Shown here: in pieces, positions 1 through 7,498 of the stretch
Layout: every line of letters starts with the position of its first letter
How positions within the stretch are numbered: the stretch's first letter is position 1
Origin: Pauljensenia sp018375675
GTDB taxonomy: Bacteria > Actinomycetota > Actinomycetes > Actinomycetales > Actinomycetaceae
Direction of reading: 5' to 3'
Assembly: GCA_041432705.1 (NCBI GenBank)
Contig: JAPWAE010000007.1
Coordinates: forward strand, 1-64,000
DNA length: 64,000 bases
Position numbers and translations under genes: made by a program
The notes under the pieces: model-generated
Told to the model about the DNA's origin: nothing
Databases searched by the model: none
Seen by the model: only the letters and a program-made list of their open reading frames with translations

Positions 1-53
1 ACAAACACAACCGGCGACACCGCCCCCAGCCCCCCGACTCCCATCAGCGCGAC

Positions 54-91
54 TTATCCACAAGCGAGATACTGAACGCCAGTTATCCACA
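54..91 (+). promoter_or_regulatory. pair of perfect DnaA-box nonamers
   Basis: TTATCCACA occurs at 54-62 and again at 83-91 in the same orientation, 29 bases apart. This is the strict consensus DnaA-binding nonamer. No dnaA, dnaN or AT-rich unwinding element is visible in the window, so the role (replication origin flank beyond the left edge, DnaA titration, or control of the gene starting at 182) cannot be decided. Two perfect 9-mers this close are unlikely by chance in GC-rich DNA. Confidence 0.5.
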
Positions 92-181
92 GGGGCACAA
101 TTCCAGCTTTTCATCTCATTCTCGGAGAGAGATCATCCATCAATCAGGCCCATATCCGCAGCTACACATGGTGGTGTCCAA

Positions 182-1195
182 TTGTTACCTGAACTCGTCA
201 CATCCGTCAGATCGTCGCTTCGCGTTGTTGGCATTCATGGAACGAAAGTGCAGCTGCATCGCCTCAGAAAGAACGGCGACGTTCTGAGGATCATGCCAGG
301 CATTTACCTGCCAACAGGAATCCTCACCGACACCTCATCAACCGAACGCCAAGAAATTACATTCATCGCGCGTTTAGCCGCCCTGAGCATCCGCTATCCC
401 ACGTATGTCCTGAGTGGACCGAGTGCCGCTTTTCTCCTGGGGTTACCGGCGGAGTACCGCTTGAAGGATCTGTTTGTGTACACAGGCAGCCCTAGTGGAA
501 CACGAAGGATCGTATTTCCTCATGTTGTAGCTCCTGATGGAACTAAAATTCCCGGAACTACAATCAGCACATGCCGACCAAGCCATCCTGTTCCAGCAAT
601 CGAGTACTTGGGCTTCCGCATCGCGACACCGGCGCGAGTTATCGTTGATTGCGCTCGTCTACTAAACGAACAGCACGGGTTTCCCATCGCCTGCGCTGGG
701 TTGGCCCGGGCGTGCCAGTTTGATCGTTTCCGTCAGGATGAGTCGCGCGCCCGCCAGGAGGAGGCGCGCGGGGAATTCCACGAGGCTTTAGCTGACACTC
801 CCCTCAACACCATCGGACGCGAGCGGGCTCGATGGATGATTGATCGTGCCGACGCTGGATGCGAGTCTCCGGGCGAGGCCCTCGTCTTGCTCGCGCTGTT
901 GCGCGCGGGCATCAACGGCATGACCACTCAAGAAGAGGTCCAGGTTGCCGACCACACGTACTTCATCGATATTGCACTGCCCAACCTGAAGATCGCTATC
1001 GAATTCGACGGCCGCATCAAATACGGGGACACGGTCAACGAAGTCCACGAGAGCATCGAGGCCGAGCAACGTCGGCAGCGCGATCTTGAACGTGCCGGGT
1101 GGACAGTCATTCGTGTCCGTTGGTCGGATCTGCGTGTCATCGACGAGGTCGTCGCGCAGGTTCTGGTCGCCATCCGCGCGAAGGTGGGACGTTAG
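182..1195 (+). CDS. AbiEi-like / DUF559 domain protein
   Basis: The protein has 337 residues. The N-terminal ~100 residues (helical start, then LRKNGDVLRIMPGIYLP) resemble the winged-helix AbiEi antitoxin-type domain found in many actinobacterial proteins. The C-terminus (about 270-335) has the Vsr/DUF559 endonuclease-like pattern: IAIEFDGRIKYG, then a glutamate-rich helix and GWTVIRVRWSDL. This combined architecture is common as a single gene in Actinobacteria, usually annotated only as a type IV toxin-antitoxin AbiEi-family domain protein. No AbiEii toxin gene is adjacent. The start is TTG at 182 with only a weak ribosome site. The next in-frame ATG would delete the first 37 residues, including part of the predicted winged helix. 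Function is inferred from fold only; the nuclease-like residues suggest a DNA-related role. Confidence 0.65.
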   Translation: MLPELVTSVRSSLRVVGIHGTKVQLHRLRKNGDVLRIMPGIYLPTGILTDTSSTERQEITFIARLAALSIRYPTYVLSGPSAAFLLGLPAEYRLKDLFVYTGSPSGTRRIVFPHVVAPDGTKIPGTTISTCRPSHPVPAIEYLGFRIATPARVIVDCARLLNEQHGFPIACAGLARACQFDRFRQDESRARQEEARGEFHEALADTPLNTIGRERARWMIDRADAGCESPGEALVLLALLRAGINGMTTQEEVQVADHTYFIDIALPNLKIAIEFDGRIKYGDTVNEVHESIEAEQRRQRDLERAGWTVIRVRWSDLRVIDEVVAQVLVAIRAKVGR

Positions 1196-1209
1196 CAACC
1201 AAGTCGCGA

Positions 1210-1230
1210 TGTTTCACGCGTGTTTCACGC
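1210..1230 (+). repeat. tandem TGTTTCAC motif (parS-half-like)
   Basis: TGTTTCACGC occurs twice head to tail, at 1210-1219 and 1221-1230. TGTTTCAC is the left half of the ParB-binding parS palindrome, but here the halves are direct repeats, not a palindrome. The 223-base gap between the two genes holds nothing else that I recognise. It may be chance or a repressor site for the downstream potassium regulator. Confidence 0.25.
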
Positions 1231-1418
1231 TCATCAACCCATCCGAGCGCGGAGACCACAGACACCACCTCGCTCACGGCCGCATCGACCAGCACACGAC
1301 TCACGCAGGGGCATACGCAAACGCGACCACGTTCGCGACCGCATCTATGCAGAGCCCGCGAACCTCGTTCATGGCCGCAGCGTTCGCGTTGGGGGCGCAC
1401 GCAGGGAAGAATGGGGGC

Positions 1419-2096
1419 ATGGCAGATGAACGCGAGTCAAAGGAACTCCAGTCGGGAACGCTCGTCATCGGGCTGGGCCGTTTCGGCTCCGCCGTCGCGG
1501 TGACGCAGGACCAGCTGGGCTACGAGATCCTGGCCGTCGAAAAGAACCCCGCCCGCGTGCAGGCCTTCGCGGGTCGTTTCCCCCTCGTCGAGGCCGACGC
1601 GACCTCCAAGGATGCCCTTGAGCAGCTGGGGGCACGCGAGTTCCGCAGCGCCGTCGTCGGCGTGGGTTCCTCGCTGGAGGCGGCGGTGCTCATCACCGCG
1701 AACCTCGTCGACATGGGCATTTCCTCGATCTGGGTGAAGGCGACGTCTTCCCAGCACGGCCGCATTCTGCGCCGCGTGGGCGCCCACCACGTCGTCTACC
1801 CCGACCTGGACGCCGGCAAGCGCACGGCGCACCTGGTGGGTGGCCGCATGGTCGACTACATCGAGATGGAGAAGGACGGCTTCTCCATTATGAAGCTGCG
1901 CCCCCCGCAGGAGGTGCGTGGCTTCTCCCTCGAGGAGCTCGACCTGCGCGGCCGTTACGGCGTCAACGTGCTGGCGATCCGCCGCCCCAAGCAGCGCTTC
2001 GAGTATGCGGATTCGTCGACGCGTATCAACGCCGACGACGAGATCATCGTGTCGGGCGACTCGCACCTGCTGGAGTACTTCGCGAACCGCCCCTGA
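1419..2096 (+). CDS. ktrA: TrkA/KtrA potassium uptake regulatory subunit
   Basis: A 225-residue cytosolic RCK protein that gates a K+ transporter (TrkH/KtrB type). The N-terminal Rossmann RCK_N domain begins with VIGLGRFGSAVA (GxGxxG nucleotide loop, about residues 15-26), followed by the acidic strand end EKNP. The C-terminal ~80 residues form an RCK_C/TrkA_C domain (GFSLEELDLRGRYGVNVLAI, then DDEIIVSGD). An upstream in-frame extension exists, but the ATG at 1419 follows AGGGAAG at a good distance and matches where the family normally starts. The membrane subunit is not adjacent, so the partner must be encoded elsewhere. RCK_C domains are known c-di-AMP receptors, and a diadenylate cyclase gene (disA) lies at 40910; any functional link is inference. 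Confidence 0.85.
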   Translation: MADERESKELQSGTLVIGLGRFGSAVAVTQDQLGYEILAVEKNPARVQAFAGRFPLVEADATSKDALEQLGAREFRSAVVGVGSSLEAAVLITANLVDMGISSIWVKATSSQHGRILRRVGAHHVVYPDLDAGKRTAHLVGGRMVDYIEMEKDGFSIMKLRPPQEVRGFSLEELDLRGRYGVNVLAIRRPKQRFEYADSSTRINADDEIIVSGDSHLLEYFANRP

Positions 2097-2110
2097 GGCC
2101 CTTTTAGTAC

Positions 2111-2152
2111 GGTTGTGGCCCCGCACAGAATTTTCTGTGCGGGGCCACAACC
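2111..2152. terminator. perfect 20-bp inverted repeat, bidirectional terminator
   Basis: Arms 2111-2130 and 2133-2152 are exact reverse complements with a two-base TT gap. The stem core is GGCCCCGCACAGAA, pairing across AT-rich bases at the tip. It sits between the convergent ktrA and the T7SS substrate gene ending at 2205, so it can end transcripts from both sides. Confidence 0.8.
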
Positions 2153-2204
2153 ATTGCCAGCGCTACGGCTCAACGCGGCGCACTGTGGCCATCAGGCGGG
2201 ACAC

Positions 2205-3329
2205 TCACGGAAGCATGGGCCTGCGCTTGGGGCCGTCACCCGGCTTAGGGAGGATACCGACTGGGTCAACTCTCGGCCAGGGGCTGCTCGGCCCAATCGG
2301 TCCCTTGACCTCGGGGAGCTTCACACCCCCGCCAGATTTCTTCTCCTTCCACTTCTTCCAAAGCTCCCAGCCCTTTTGAAGGATCTCCCCAGCCTTCTTT
2401 GCACGGTCCCAGAAGGAAGACTCTTCCTTCTTCTTCGGGGTCTCGGGAGCGGGCTCCGGAATGTCGGGTTCCGGCGACTTGCGCGGGGTCTCGGGAGTCT
2501 TCGACGAGGACGACTTGTCCGAGGAGGAGTCGCTGCCGCCGCAGCAGCCGCCGCCCGGATCCACGCAATCCTTGCCGACCTCGCGGATGGAGGAGGTCAG
2601 GTTCGACATCGCGGTGCCGATCATGTCGACCATCGCCTTGATGGCGTTGAAAGCGTTCTCAACCATCGTAAGGATGTTCTTGATTTCGGATGCCCACTGA
2701 ACGGCCCTCGCCGCGATCTCCTTACAGGCCTCCCACAGCGCGTATCCCAACGTCAACGGAGCCTTCCAGGCAGCGTCCGCGGCAATGCCGACGAGTTCGG
2801 AGACCACCGCGCAGATCAGGTCGTGTACCTTCTTGACGAGGGTCGCAACCGTCGCGACGGCGTTTCCGAACTTCGAGGAGGTGCCCGCGACGCCGCGAGT
2901 GGCGTTGACGACCTGGCCCTGACGCATCAGGTACGCGGACACCGACTCGCCCGACATCTCCGCCATGGCACTCTGACCGCTCGACTCCAGCTCGTCCGCG
3001 ATCGACGACAGAGACTCGGAAACGGACTGCCAGGACATGCCGATGCCGTTCACCTGAGCGGAGTCACCGGTGAGCTCGTTCATCCACTTGTTCAGCGGGT
3101 ACACGTACTCGAGGGCAAGGCGAGTGGCAAACGAGACACCTGCCTGAATGGGACTGGTCATCGATCCGACGACGGACGTTGCCGCGTCCACCGCGGAACT
3201 CGCAGCCTGCAAGGCAGTATCCACGTTCGGCGACTTAGCCAGGGACATAAGGTCCTCGGCTGCGTTGATGATCGGGTCGGAGCCGCGAATGCCCTGGCTC
3301 GGCGTGTAGACGGGCTGCTTCACAGTCAC
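2205..3329 (-). CDS. candidate T7SS-exported helical protein (EspA-like position)
   Basis: A 374-residue protein with no signal peptide. Residues 1-230 are almost wholly predicted helix, including GMSWQSVSESLSSIADELE, which resembles the turn-containing helical hairpin of WXG100/PPE-type substrates without a strict WxG. A CCGG cluster and a Ser/Pro/Glu/Lys-rich linker follow, then a short Trp- and Lys-rich helix (FWDRAKKAGEILQKGWELWK) and a Pro/Gly tail. The start is GTG at 3329, overlapping the stop of the EspC-like gene by GTGA, so the two are translationally coupled. It is last in the minus-strand run that starts with eccD. Export by the neighbouring ESX system is inferred from context and architecture. 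I recognise no enzymatic domain. Confidence 0.6.
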   Translation of the reverse strand: MTVKQPVYTPSQGIRGSDPIINAAEDLMSLAKSPNVDTALQAASSAVDAATSVVGSMTSPIQAGVSFATRLALEYVYPLNKWMNELTGDSAQVNGIGMSWQSVSESLSSIADELESSGQSAMAEMSGESVSAYLMRQGQVVNATRGVAGTSSKFGNAVATVATLVKKVHDLICAVVSELVGIAADAAWKAPLTLGYALWEACKEIAARAVQWASEIKNILTMVENAFNAIKAMVDMIGTAMSNLTSSIREVGKDCVDPGGGCCGGSDSSSDKSSSSKTPETPRKSPEPDIPEPAPETPKKKEESSFWDRAKKAGEILQKGWELWKKWKEKKSGGGVKLPEVKGPIGPSSPWPRVDPVGILPKPGDGPKRRPMLP

Positions 3330-4417
3330 TTCTTAACTCCTTCGAAGATAAAGCGGCGCAGGGAGCGTTCCTCGTCCTGACGCTGGCGGTTCAGGAACGT
3401 GTCGATGTCCTGATCGCCGTGCTGGTCCTGCTTCTCGAAGAGGGACTTCACGTCATCCGGCTTCGAATCCGGGTGCGCCTTCGTGAACTCTTCGATACGC
3501 GTGTTCTGAGCCTTCTGCTGCTCCTCGACGAAGGTGCGGTAGCTGGCCTGCTGGTCGGTGCGCTGCTTGGACATGAAGGTGTCGAACTCGCGGCTGGTCG
3601 CCGTCGGGTTGTCCTTGACCCACTCGCGAATCTGCGCCTCTTCATCCGTGCGCTGCTTCGCCAGGAAGTCGGTCATCGCATCCTGCTGTTCCTGCTGGTT
3701 CTGCTCGATGAGCGACTTGACCTCTGAGACGTCCTCGCCCGGGTGGGCCTCGGTGTAGCGCTCGAGGGCCTTCGCCTGGTCCTCCTTCTGACGCTCGTAG
3801 AACGTCTTCAGGTCATCGTTTTCGTCCTCGCGCTGCTTCTCGAGGAAGGCGCGCAGTTCGTCGTCGGTCACGGAGATCTTGTCGTTGCCACCCAGAAGGG
3901 AGGCGAGATCGTCTTCCTTCTTCTCGTCCTTGTCCTTGTCGTCTCCGATCGATGCATCGCCGCCGGGAGGGGTCGGAAGCGACGCACCGCCGCCACCGCC
4001 GGTAGCTCCGCCGCCGAAGCCGCCGCCACCACCGCCGAAGCCGCCACCGCCGCCGGGGCCGGTGCCACCACCGCCGCCGGGGCCACAGCCGGGGTCCTGA
4101 ACCTCTTCCTCGAGCTTCTGCATCGGGTCTTTATTGCCATCCTCAGCGGCTTTCATCTCGGCCGCCGTTTGACGCAGGCACACAGCGAGACGGTGCTCAG
4201 CCTCGGAGATGTCCTTCATCATCGCGGAGAGGTTCTTGATGCCGAAGTGCGCGACGACCGTGTACGGAAGGAACATAAGGCCGAAGGCGTTCTGCGACAC
4301 CTGGTTCTGCGTGCCGGCCGCAATATTCTGCGCGCTCTCGATCGTGTTCGCACAGGAATCAACCTCGGTCGCATGCGCCTGAAGTTGGGCGGTGTTGATT
4401 GCGAGATCGTAACCCAT
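3326..4417 (-). CDS. EspC-like T7SS protein with 45-residue C-terminal repeats
   Basis: A 363-residue protein with no signal peptide. Residues 1-95 form an EspC/WXG100-like helical hairpin (PF10824-type: opens with INTAQLQAHATEVDSCANTI, ends AEHRLAVCLRQTAAEMKA). Residues about 110-150 are a flexible run of nearly pure glycine. A Lys/Asp-rich linker leads to residues 191-363, a charged helical array of 45-residue repeats (see the repeat entry). It lies 5 bases after the YbaB-like gene and overlaps the next gene by 4 bases. Family members with this N-terminus are secreted in pairs by ESX systems. The long helical rod suggests a spacer, coiled-coil partner or surface filament; that is inference. 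Confidence 0.65.
   Translation of the reverse strand: MGYDLAINTAQLQAHATEVDSCANTIESAQNIAAGTQNQVSQNAFGLMFLPYTVVAHFGIKNLSAMMKDISEAEHRLAVCLRQTAAEMKAAEDGNKDPMQKLEEEVQDPGCGPGGGGGTGPGGGGGFGGGGGGFGGGATGGGGGASLPTPPGGDASIGDDKDKDEKKEDDLASLLGGNDKISVTDDELRAFLEKQREDENDDLKTFYERQKEDQAKALERYTEAHPGEDVSEVKSLIEQNQQEQQDAMTDFLAKQRTDEEAQIREWVKDNPTATSREFDTFMSKQRTDQQASYRTFVEEQQKAQNTRIEEFTKAHPDSKPDDVKSLFEKQDQHGDQDIDTFLNRQRQDEERSLRRFIFEGVKK
3329..3847 (-). repeat. 3.8 protein repeats of exactly 45 residues
   Basis: Residues 191-235, 236-280, 281-325 and 326-363 of the EspC-like protein align without gaps at a period of 45. Each unit has two F/L-x-x-x-Q helical modules (for example FLEKQREDENDDLKTF and FMSKQRTDQQASYRTF) and then a spacer ending in a hydrophobic-acidic turn such as AHPGEDVSEVKS or NPTATSREFDT. 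The last unit is truncated. At the DNA level the units have diverged, so this is an old duplication. Confidence 0.85.
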
Positions 4418-4422
4418 GGCGA

Positions 4423-4809
4423 TCAGCGCCCAAGCTGCTCGAGGCGCGAGCTAATCTGATCGACAAACTCGCCCATCGCCGAGTCCCCGCCGCCAAACTG
4501 ACGGTCGCTCTGCTCGCGCAGGAAGCGGCTCATGTTCTTACCGGCGTCGGAGTAGGCCTCCATGATGGCTTCCTCGAGGTCCGAGGTGCTGCCTTCGAGG
4601 GCCTCGTCGTCAATCGACACGCGGGTCATGGTCCCCTCCTGGCTGATCTCGACCTCGACCTCACGGCGGGAGTCGAAACCAGTAACGCGAGCGGACTCGA
4701 GCGTGGTCACGAACTCGTCCATCGCCGCAGCCTTGCGTTCGGCCTCGGCGATCTGGGCGTTGAGCATCTCTTCAAATTCTTCGGGCGTACGCCCCATCAC
4801 ATCTACCAT
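4423..4809 (-). CDS. YbaB/EbfC-family protein, EspL-like
   Basis: A 128-residue protein with the YbaB/EbfC layout: a long N-terminal helix (EEFEEMLNAQIAEAERKAAAM), a central beta region (EVEVEISQEGTMTRVSIDDEAL), then a helix rich in acidic residues. YbaB proteins form nucleoid-binding dimers; in mycobacterial ESX loci the relative EspL stabilises EspE/EspF-type substrates. The position just upstream of the EspC-like and EspA-like genes (5-base gap, then a 4-base overlap) fits a chaperone or partner role. The start at 4809 is chosen for the AGGA 7 bases upstream; an ATG at 4797 is possible. Confidence 0.7.
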   Translation of the reverse strand: MVDVMGRTPEEFEEMLNAQIAEAERKAAAMDEFVTTLESARVTGFDSRREVEVEISQEGTMTRVSIDDEALEGSTSDLEEAIMEAYSDAGKNMSRFLREQSDRQFGGGDSAMGEFVDQISSRLEQLGR

Positions 4810-4941
4810 ACGGTTATCCTAACTGACTTGTTTGATCTACGTACAACACTTCACGGGACGAGACGCCCCGCTGCCCCTCAGACCGCATGTAAGTCGGCAG
4901 GGCGTTCAACATTCGCGAGGGCGTCGCGGGTCACTGCGCGC

Positions 4942-6159
4942 TCATCCCTGGTAGTGGTAGAGCGGGCTCGTCCCCAGGTGAACCTCGTACCCGTGGCCTT
5001 CGGACAGAGCACTCTCCTCGTCGACGCCCCGGTACACGTACCAGTCATCGTTCAAGACCTCGCGCGGATTCGCCAGCCCGTAGTAGTAGTCGTAGAGGTC
5101 ATCCCTATGGAAGGCGAAGCGGCTACCCTTCTCCAGCAGCGGATTCTCCTCCGGGTACTGCGACGGATCAGCGGCCAGCATAGCCGCCGGGTTGATCTCA
5201 CCGTAGCCGGTATATTCGTTCCACTGCCCATTCGTCCCCCACGCAGTCGCCAGCACGGCCTGAAGAACCTGGTTCACGCTCAGATCAGGACTACGAAAAC
5301 GCTGCCACGCGAGGGCCAGGAAACCCGCAACCATGGGCCCCGCAAAAGAGGTGCCCCTCGCCTCCTTGAGCTGATTGTCTAGCGTCGACCTACCAACAAC
5401 GACTCCCACAGCGGAAAGAGTGACCCCCTCCCCGTAGTTCGAATAGTCCGCGAAGTTACCGTCCTTGTCGAGGGCAGAGACGCCGATGACACCTCCCCAC
5501 ATCCCCAGCGAATCATTGGGATCGCGCGTTCGTTCGTTGCCGACGCCCACGACAATCGGCACCCCAGAAAGAGCTGCTCGCGAAATAGCCCACCGCATCC
5601 CCTGACTCTCGATCTTGCCGTAACTGGAGGAGATCGCAATGATGTCAGCGCCGTCGTTGAGGGCCTGCTCGATGAGATAGTCCAACTTGGCTCGCCCTGC
5701 CGGATGCGTCCATCCCAGCGAACAGTCATCGCTACTCTTCTGCGGATCCAGAATCAGCGCGTAGTTATAGATGGTGGCCTTCGGCGCGATGCCGAAGTCC
5801 GGGGCGACCAGGAGCTGCGCGATGTACGTCGAATGCTCGTCGCTTTCGGCGTCCACAGGCACGGCACACGTACTCTTGTCGACGATGTCCGCACCCTGAA
5901 GCTCGGGAATGGACGTGTCGATGCGCCCATCAATGACCGCGATAATCACACCCTCGCCCGTGTACCCCTGGGCGTGCAGCTCCTCCAGGTTGTAGCGCGA
6001 GTAGTACGCCTCATCCGAGACTCTCACCTTGCGATCCACCGCCTCCGCAGGCGCCGCGGGGGCGACAGGCGAGAGCACGGCCGTCAAGGCCAGGGCGCAA
6101 GCTGAGGCCAGAACGGAGAGGGCATGCAGGCCTCGGGACCGACCAATCGATCGCATCAT
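4942..6159 (-). CDS. secreted anchor-less mycosin-like S8 peptidase (copy A)
   Basis: A 405-residue subtilisin-family serine peptidase. The signal peptide is residues ~1-40 (positively charged start, Ala/Leu/Val core, then PVAPAAPA). Catalytic residues visible are Asp77 (AVIDG), His109 (DEHSTYIAQ), oxyanion Asn208 (GVGNE) and Ser271 (RGTSFAGP). Cys98 and Cys146 probably form a disulfide. Asp is followed by Gly rather than the usual Thr/Ser-Gly, and the His motif is HST rather than HGT. The C-terminus ends HLGTSPLYHYQG with no membrane helix, unlike true mycosins. The ATG at 6159 was chosen over one at 6177 because it follows AAAGGAACA, as in copy B. The substrate is unknown; the context suggests processing of ESX substrates or action as one. 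Confidence 0.8.
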   Translation of the reverse strand: MMRSIGRSRGLHALSVLASACALALTAVLSPVAPAAPAEAVDRKVRVSDEAYYSRYNLEELHAQGYTGEGVIIAVIDGRIDTSIPELQGADIVDKSTCAVPVDAESDEHSTYIAQLLVAPDFGIAPKATIYNYALILDPQKSSDDCSLGWTHPAGRAKLDYLIEQALNDGADIIAISSSYGKIESQGMRWAISRAALSGVPIVVGVGNERTRDPNDSLGMWGGVIGVSALDKDGNFADYSNYGEGVTLSAVGVVVGRSTLDNQLKEARGTSFAGPMVAGFLALAWQRFRSPDLSVNQVLQAVLATAWGTNGQWNEYTGYGEINPAAMLAADPSQYPEENPLLEKGSRFAFHRDDLYDYYYGLANPREVLNDDWYVYRGVDEESALSEGHGYEVHLGTSPLYHYQG

Positions 6160-6222
6160 TGTGTCTGTTCCTTTCATCGAGGCGTTTCAACATTCGCGAT
6201 GGCGCCGCGCATCACGGCCTGC

Positions 6223-7437
6223 TCATCCCGAGTAGTGGTAGAGCGGGCTCGTGCCCAGGTGGACCTCGTACCCGTGCCCTTCACTCAGAGCACTCGCCTC
6301 ATCGACGCCGCGATACACGTACCCGTCGTCGTTCAGGACCTCGCGCGGATTCGCCAGCCCGTAGTAGTAGTCGTAGATGTCATCCTCATGGAAGGCGAAG
6401 CGACTACCCTTCTCCAGGAGCGGACTCTCGACCGGGTACTGCGACGGATCGGCAGACAGCAGAGCCGCCGGGTTGATCTCGCCATAGCCGGTGCGTTCGT
6501 TCCACTGCCCGTTCGTCCCCCACGCGGTAGCCACCATGGCCTGAAGAACCTGGCGCACACTTACCCCACCATCGCCAAAACGCTGCCACGCGAGGGCCAG
6601 GAAACCGGCAACCATGGGCGCCGAAAAAGAAGTACCTTGCACCCGCTTAAGCTGATTGTCCAGCGTCGACCTACCAACAACAACCCCCACAGCGGAAACG
6701 GTAACCCCCTCCCCGTAGTTCGAATAGTCTGCGAAGTTACCGCTTGTATCGAGGGCGGAGACGCCGATGACGCCTCCCCACATTCCCAGCGCATTATCGG
6801 GATCGCGGGTCCGATCATTACCGACGCCTGCAACGATCGGCACACCCAAGGCAGTCGCCCGAGAAATCGCCCACCGCATCCCCTGACTCTCGGTCTTGCC
6901 ATAAGTGGAGGTGATCGAAATGATATCAGCGCCGTCGTTGATCGCCTGCTCAATGAGGTAGTCCGTATCGGCTCGCCCTGCCCGCGTCCATCCCAGCGAA
7001 CAGTCATCGCTGCTCTTCTGTGGATCCAGAATCGTCGTGTAGTTATAGATGGTGGCCTTCGGCGCGATGCCGAAGTCTGGTGCGACCAAGAGCTGCGCGA
7101 TGTACGTCGCGTGTACGTCATTTTCGGCGTCCACGGGCACGTCGCACGTACTCTTATCGACGATGTCCGCACCCTGCAGCTCGGGAATGGACGTGTCGAT
7201 GTGCCCGTCGATGACCGCGATAATCACGCCCTCGCCCGTGTACCCCTGGGCGCGCAGCGCGTCCAGGTCGTAGCGCGAGTAGTACTCTTCATCCGAGACT
7301 CTCACCTTGCGATCCACCGCGGTCGCAGGGGCAGCGGGGGCGACCGGCGAAAGCACCGCCGTCAGGGCCAGCGCGCAGGCCGATGCCAGAACGGATAGGG
7401 CACGCAGGCCTCGGGACCGACCAATCGATCGCATCAT
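6223..7437 (-). CDS. secreted anchor-less mycosin-like S8 peptidase (copy B)
   Basis: A 404-residue paralogue of the neighbouring gene, sharing an almost identical signal peptide and overall sequence. Catalytic Asp77 is in AVIDGHID, His109 in DVHATYIAQ, and Ser270 in GTSFSAP. The His motif is HAT, again not the canonical HGT. The conserved Cys pair (DKSTC and DDCSLGW), the DPSQYP element and the C-terminal HLGTSPLYH motif are present, with no membrane anchor. It lies 61 bases after the peptidase ending at 7499 and has its own AAAGGAACA ribosome site, so it may be expressed separately from the eccD-eccB-mycP run. Confidence 0.8.
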   Translation of the reverse strand: MMRSIGRSRGLRALSVLASACALALTAVLSPVAPAAPATAVDRKVRVSDEEYYSRYDLDALRAQGYTGEGVIIAVIDGHIDTSIPELQGADIVDKSTCDVPVDAENDVHATYIAQLLVAPDFGIAPKATIYNYTTILDPQKSSDDCSLGWTRAGRADTDYLIEQAINDGADIISITSTYGKTESQGMRWAISRATALGVPIVAGVGNDRTRDPDNALGMWGGVIGVSALDTSGNFADYSNYGEGVTVSAVGVVVGRSTLDNQLKRVQGTSFSAPMVAGFLALAWQRFGDGGVSVRQVLQAMVATAWGTNGQWNERTGYGEINPAALLSADPSQYPVESPLLEKGSRFAFHEDDIYDYYYGLANPREVLNDDGYVYRGVDEASALSEGHGYEVHLGTSPLYHYSG

Positions 7438-7498
7438 GGTGTCTGTTCCTTTCGTTCGCGCACTCGGGCACTCAGGTACTCGGGCAAGCCGAGGCCCG

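Larger units (their letters stand above)
4901..7458. repeat. tandem duplication of a ~1.28-kb peptidase unit
   Basis: Two head-to-tail units begin with near-identical GGCGTT(T)CAACATTCGCGA at 4901 and 6181, about 1280 bases apart. Each contains one S8 peptidase gene plus its ribosome site and leader (AAAGGAACAGACAC before ATGATG). The proteins differ mainly in scattered substitutions and one residue of length, so the duplication is relatively recent and includes untranslated flanks. Confidence 0.8.

Noticed and set aside
1..181. Chromosomal replication origin
   Set aside because: Two DnaA boxes but no dnaA/dnaN, no AT-rich element and too few boxes within the window.
4901..7458. Insertion sequence or transposon carrying the duplicated peptidases
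   Set aside because: No transposase, terminal inverted repeats or target-site duplication seen; a simple tandem duplication explains it.
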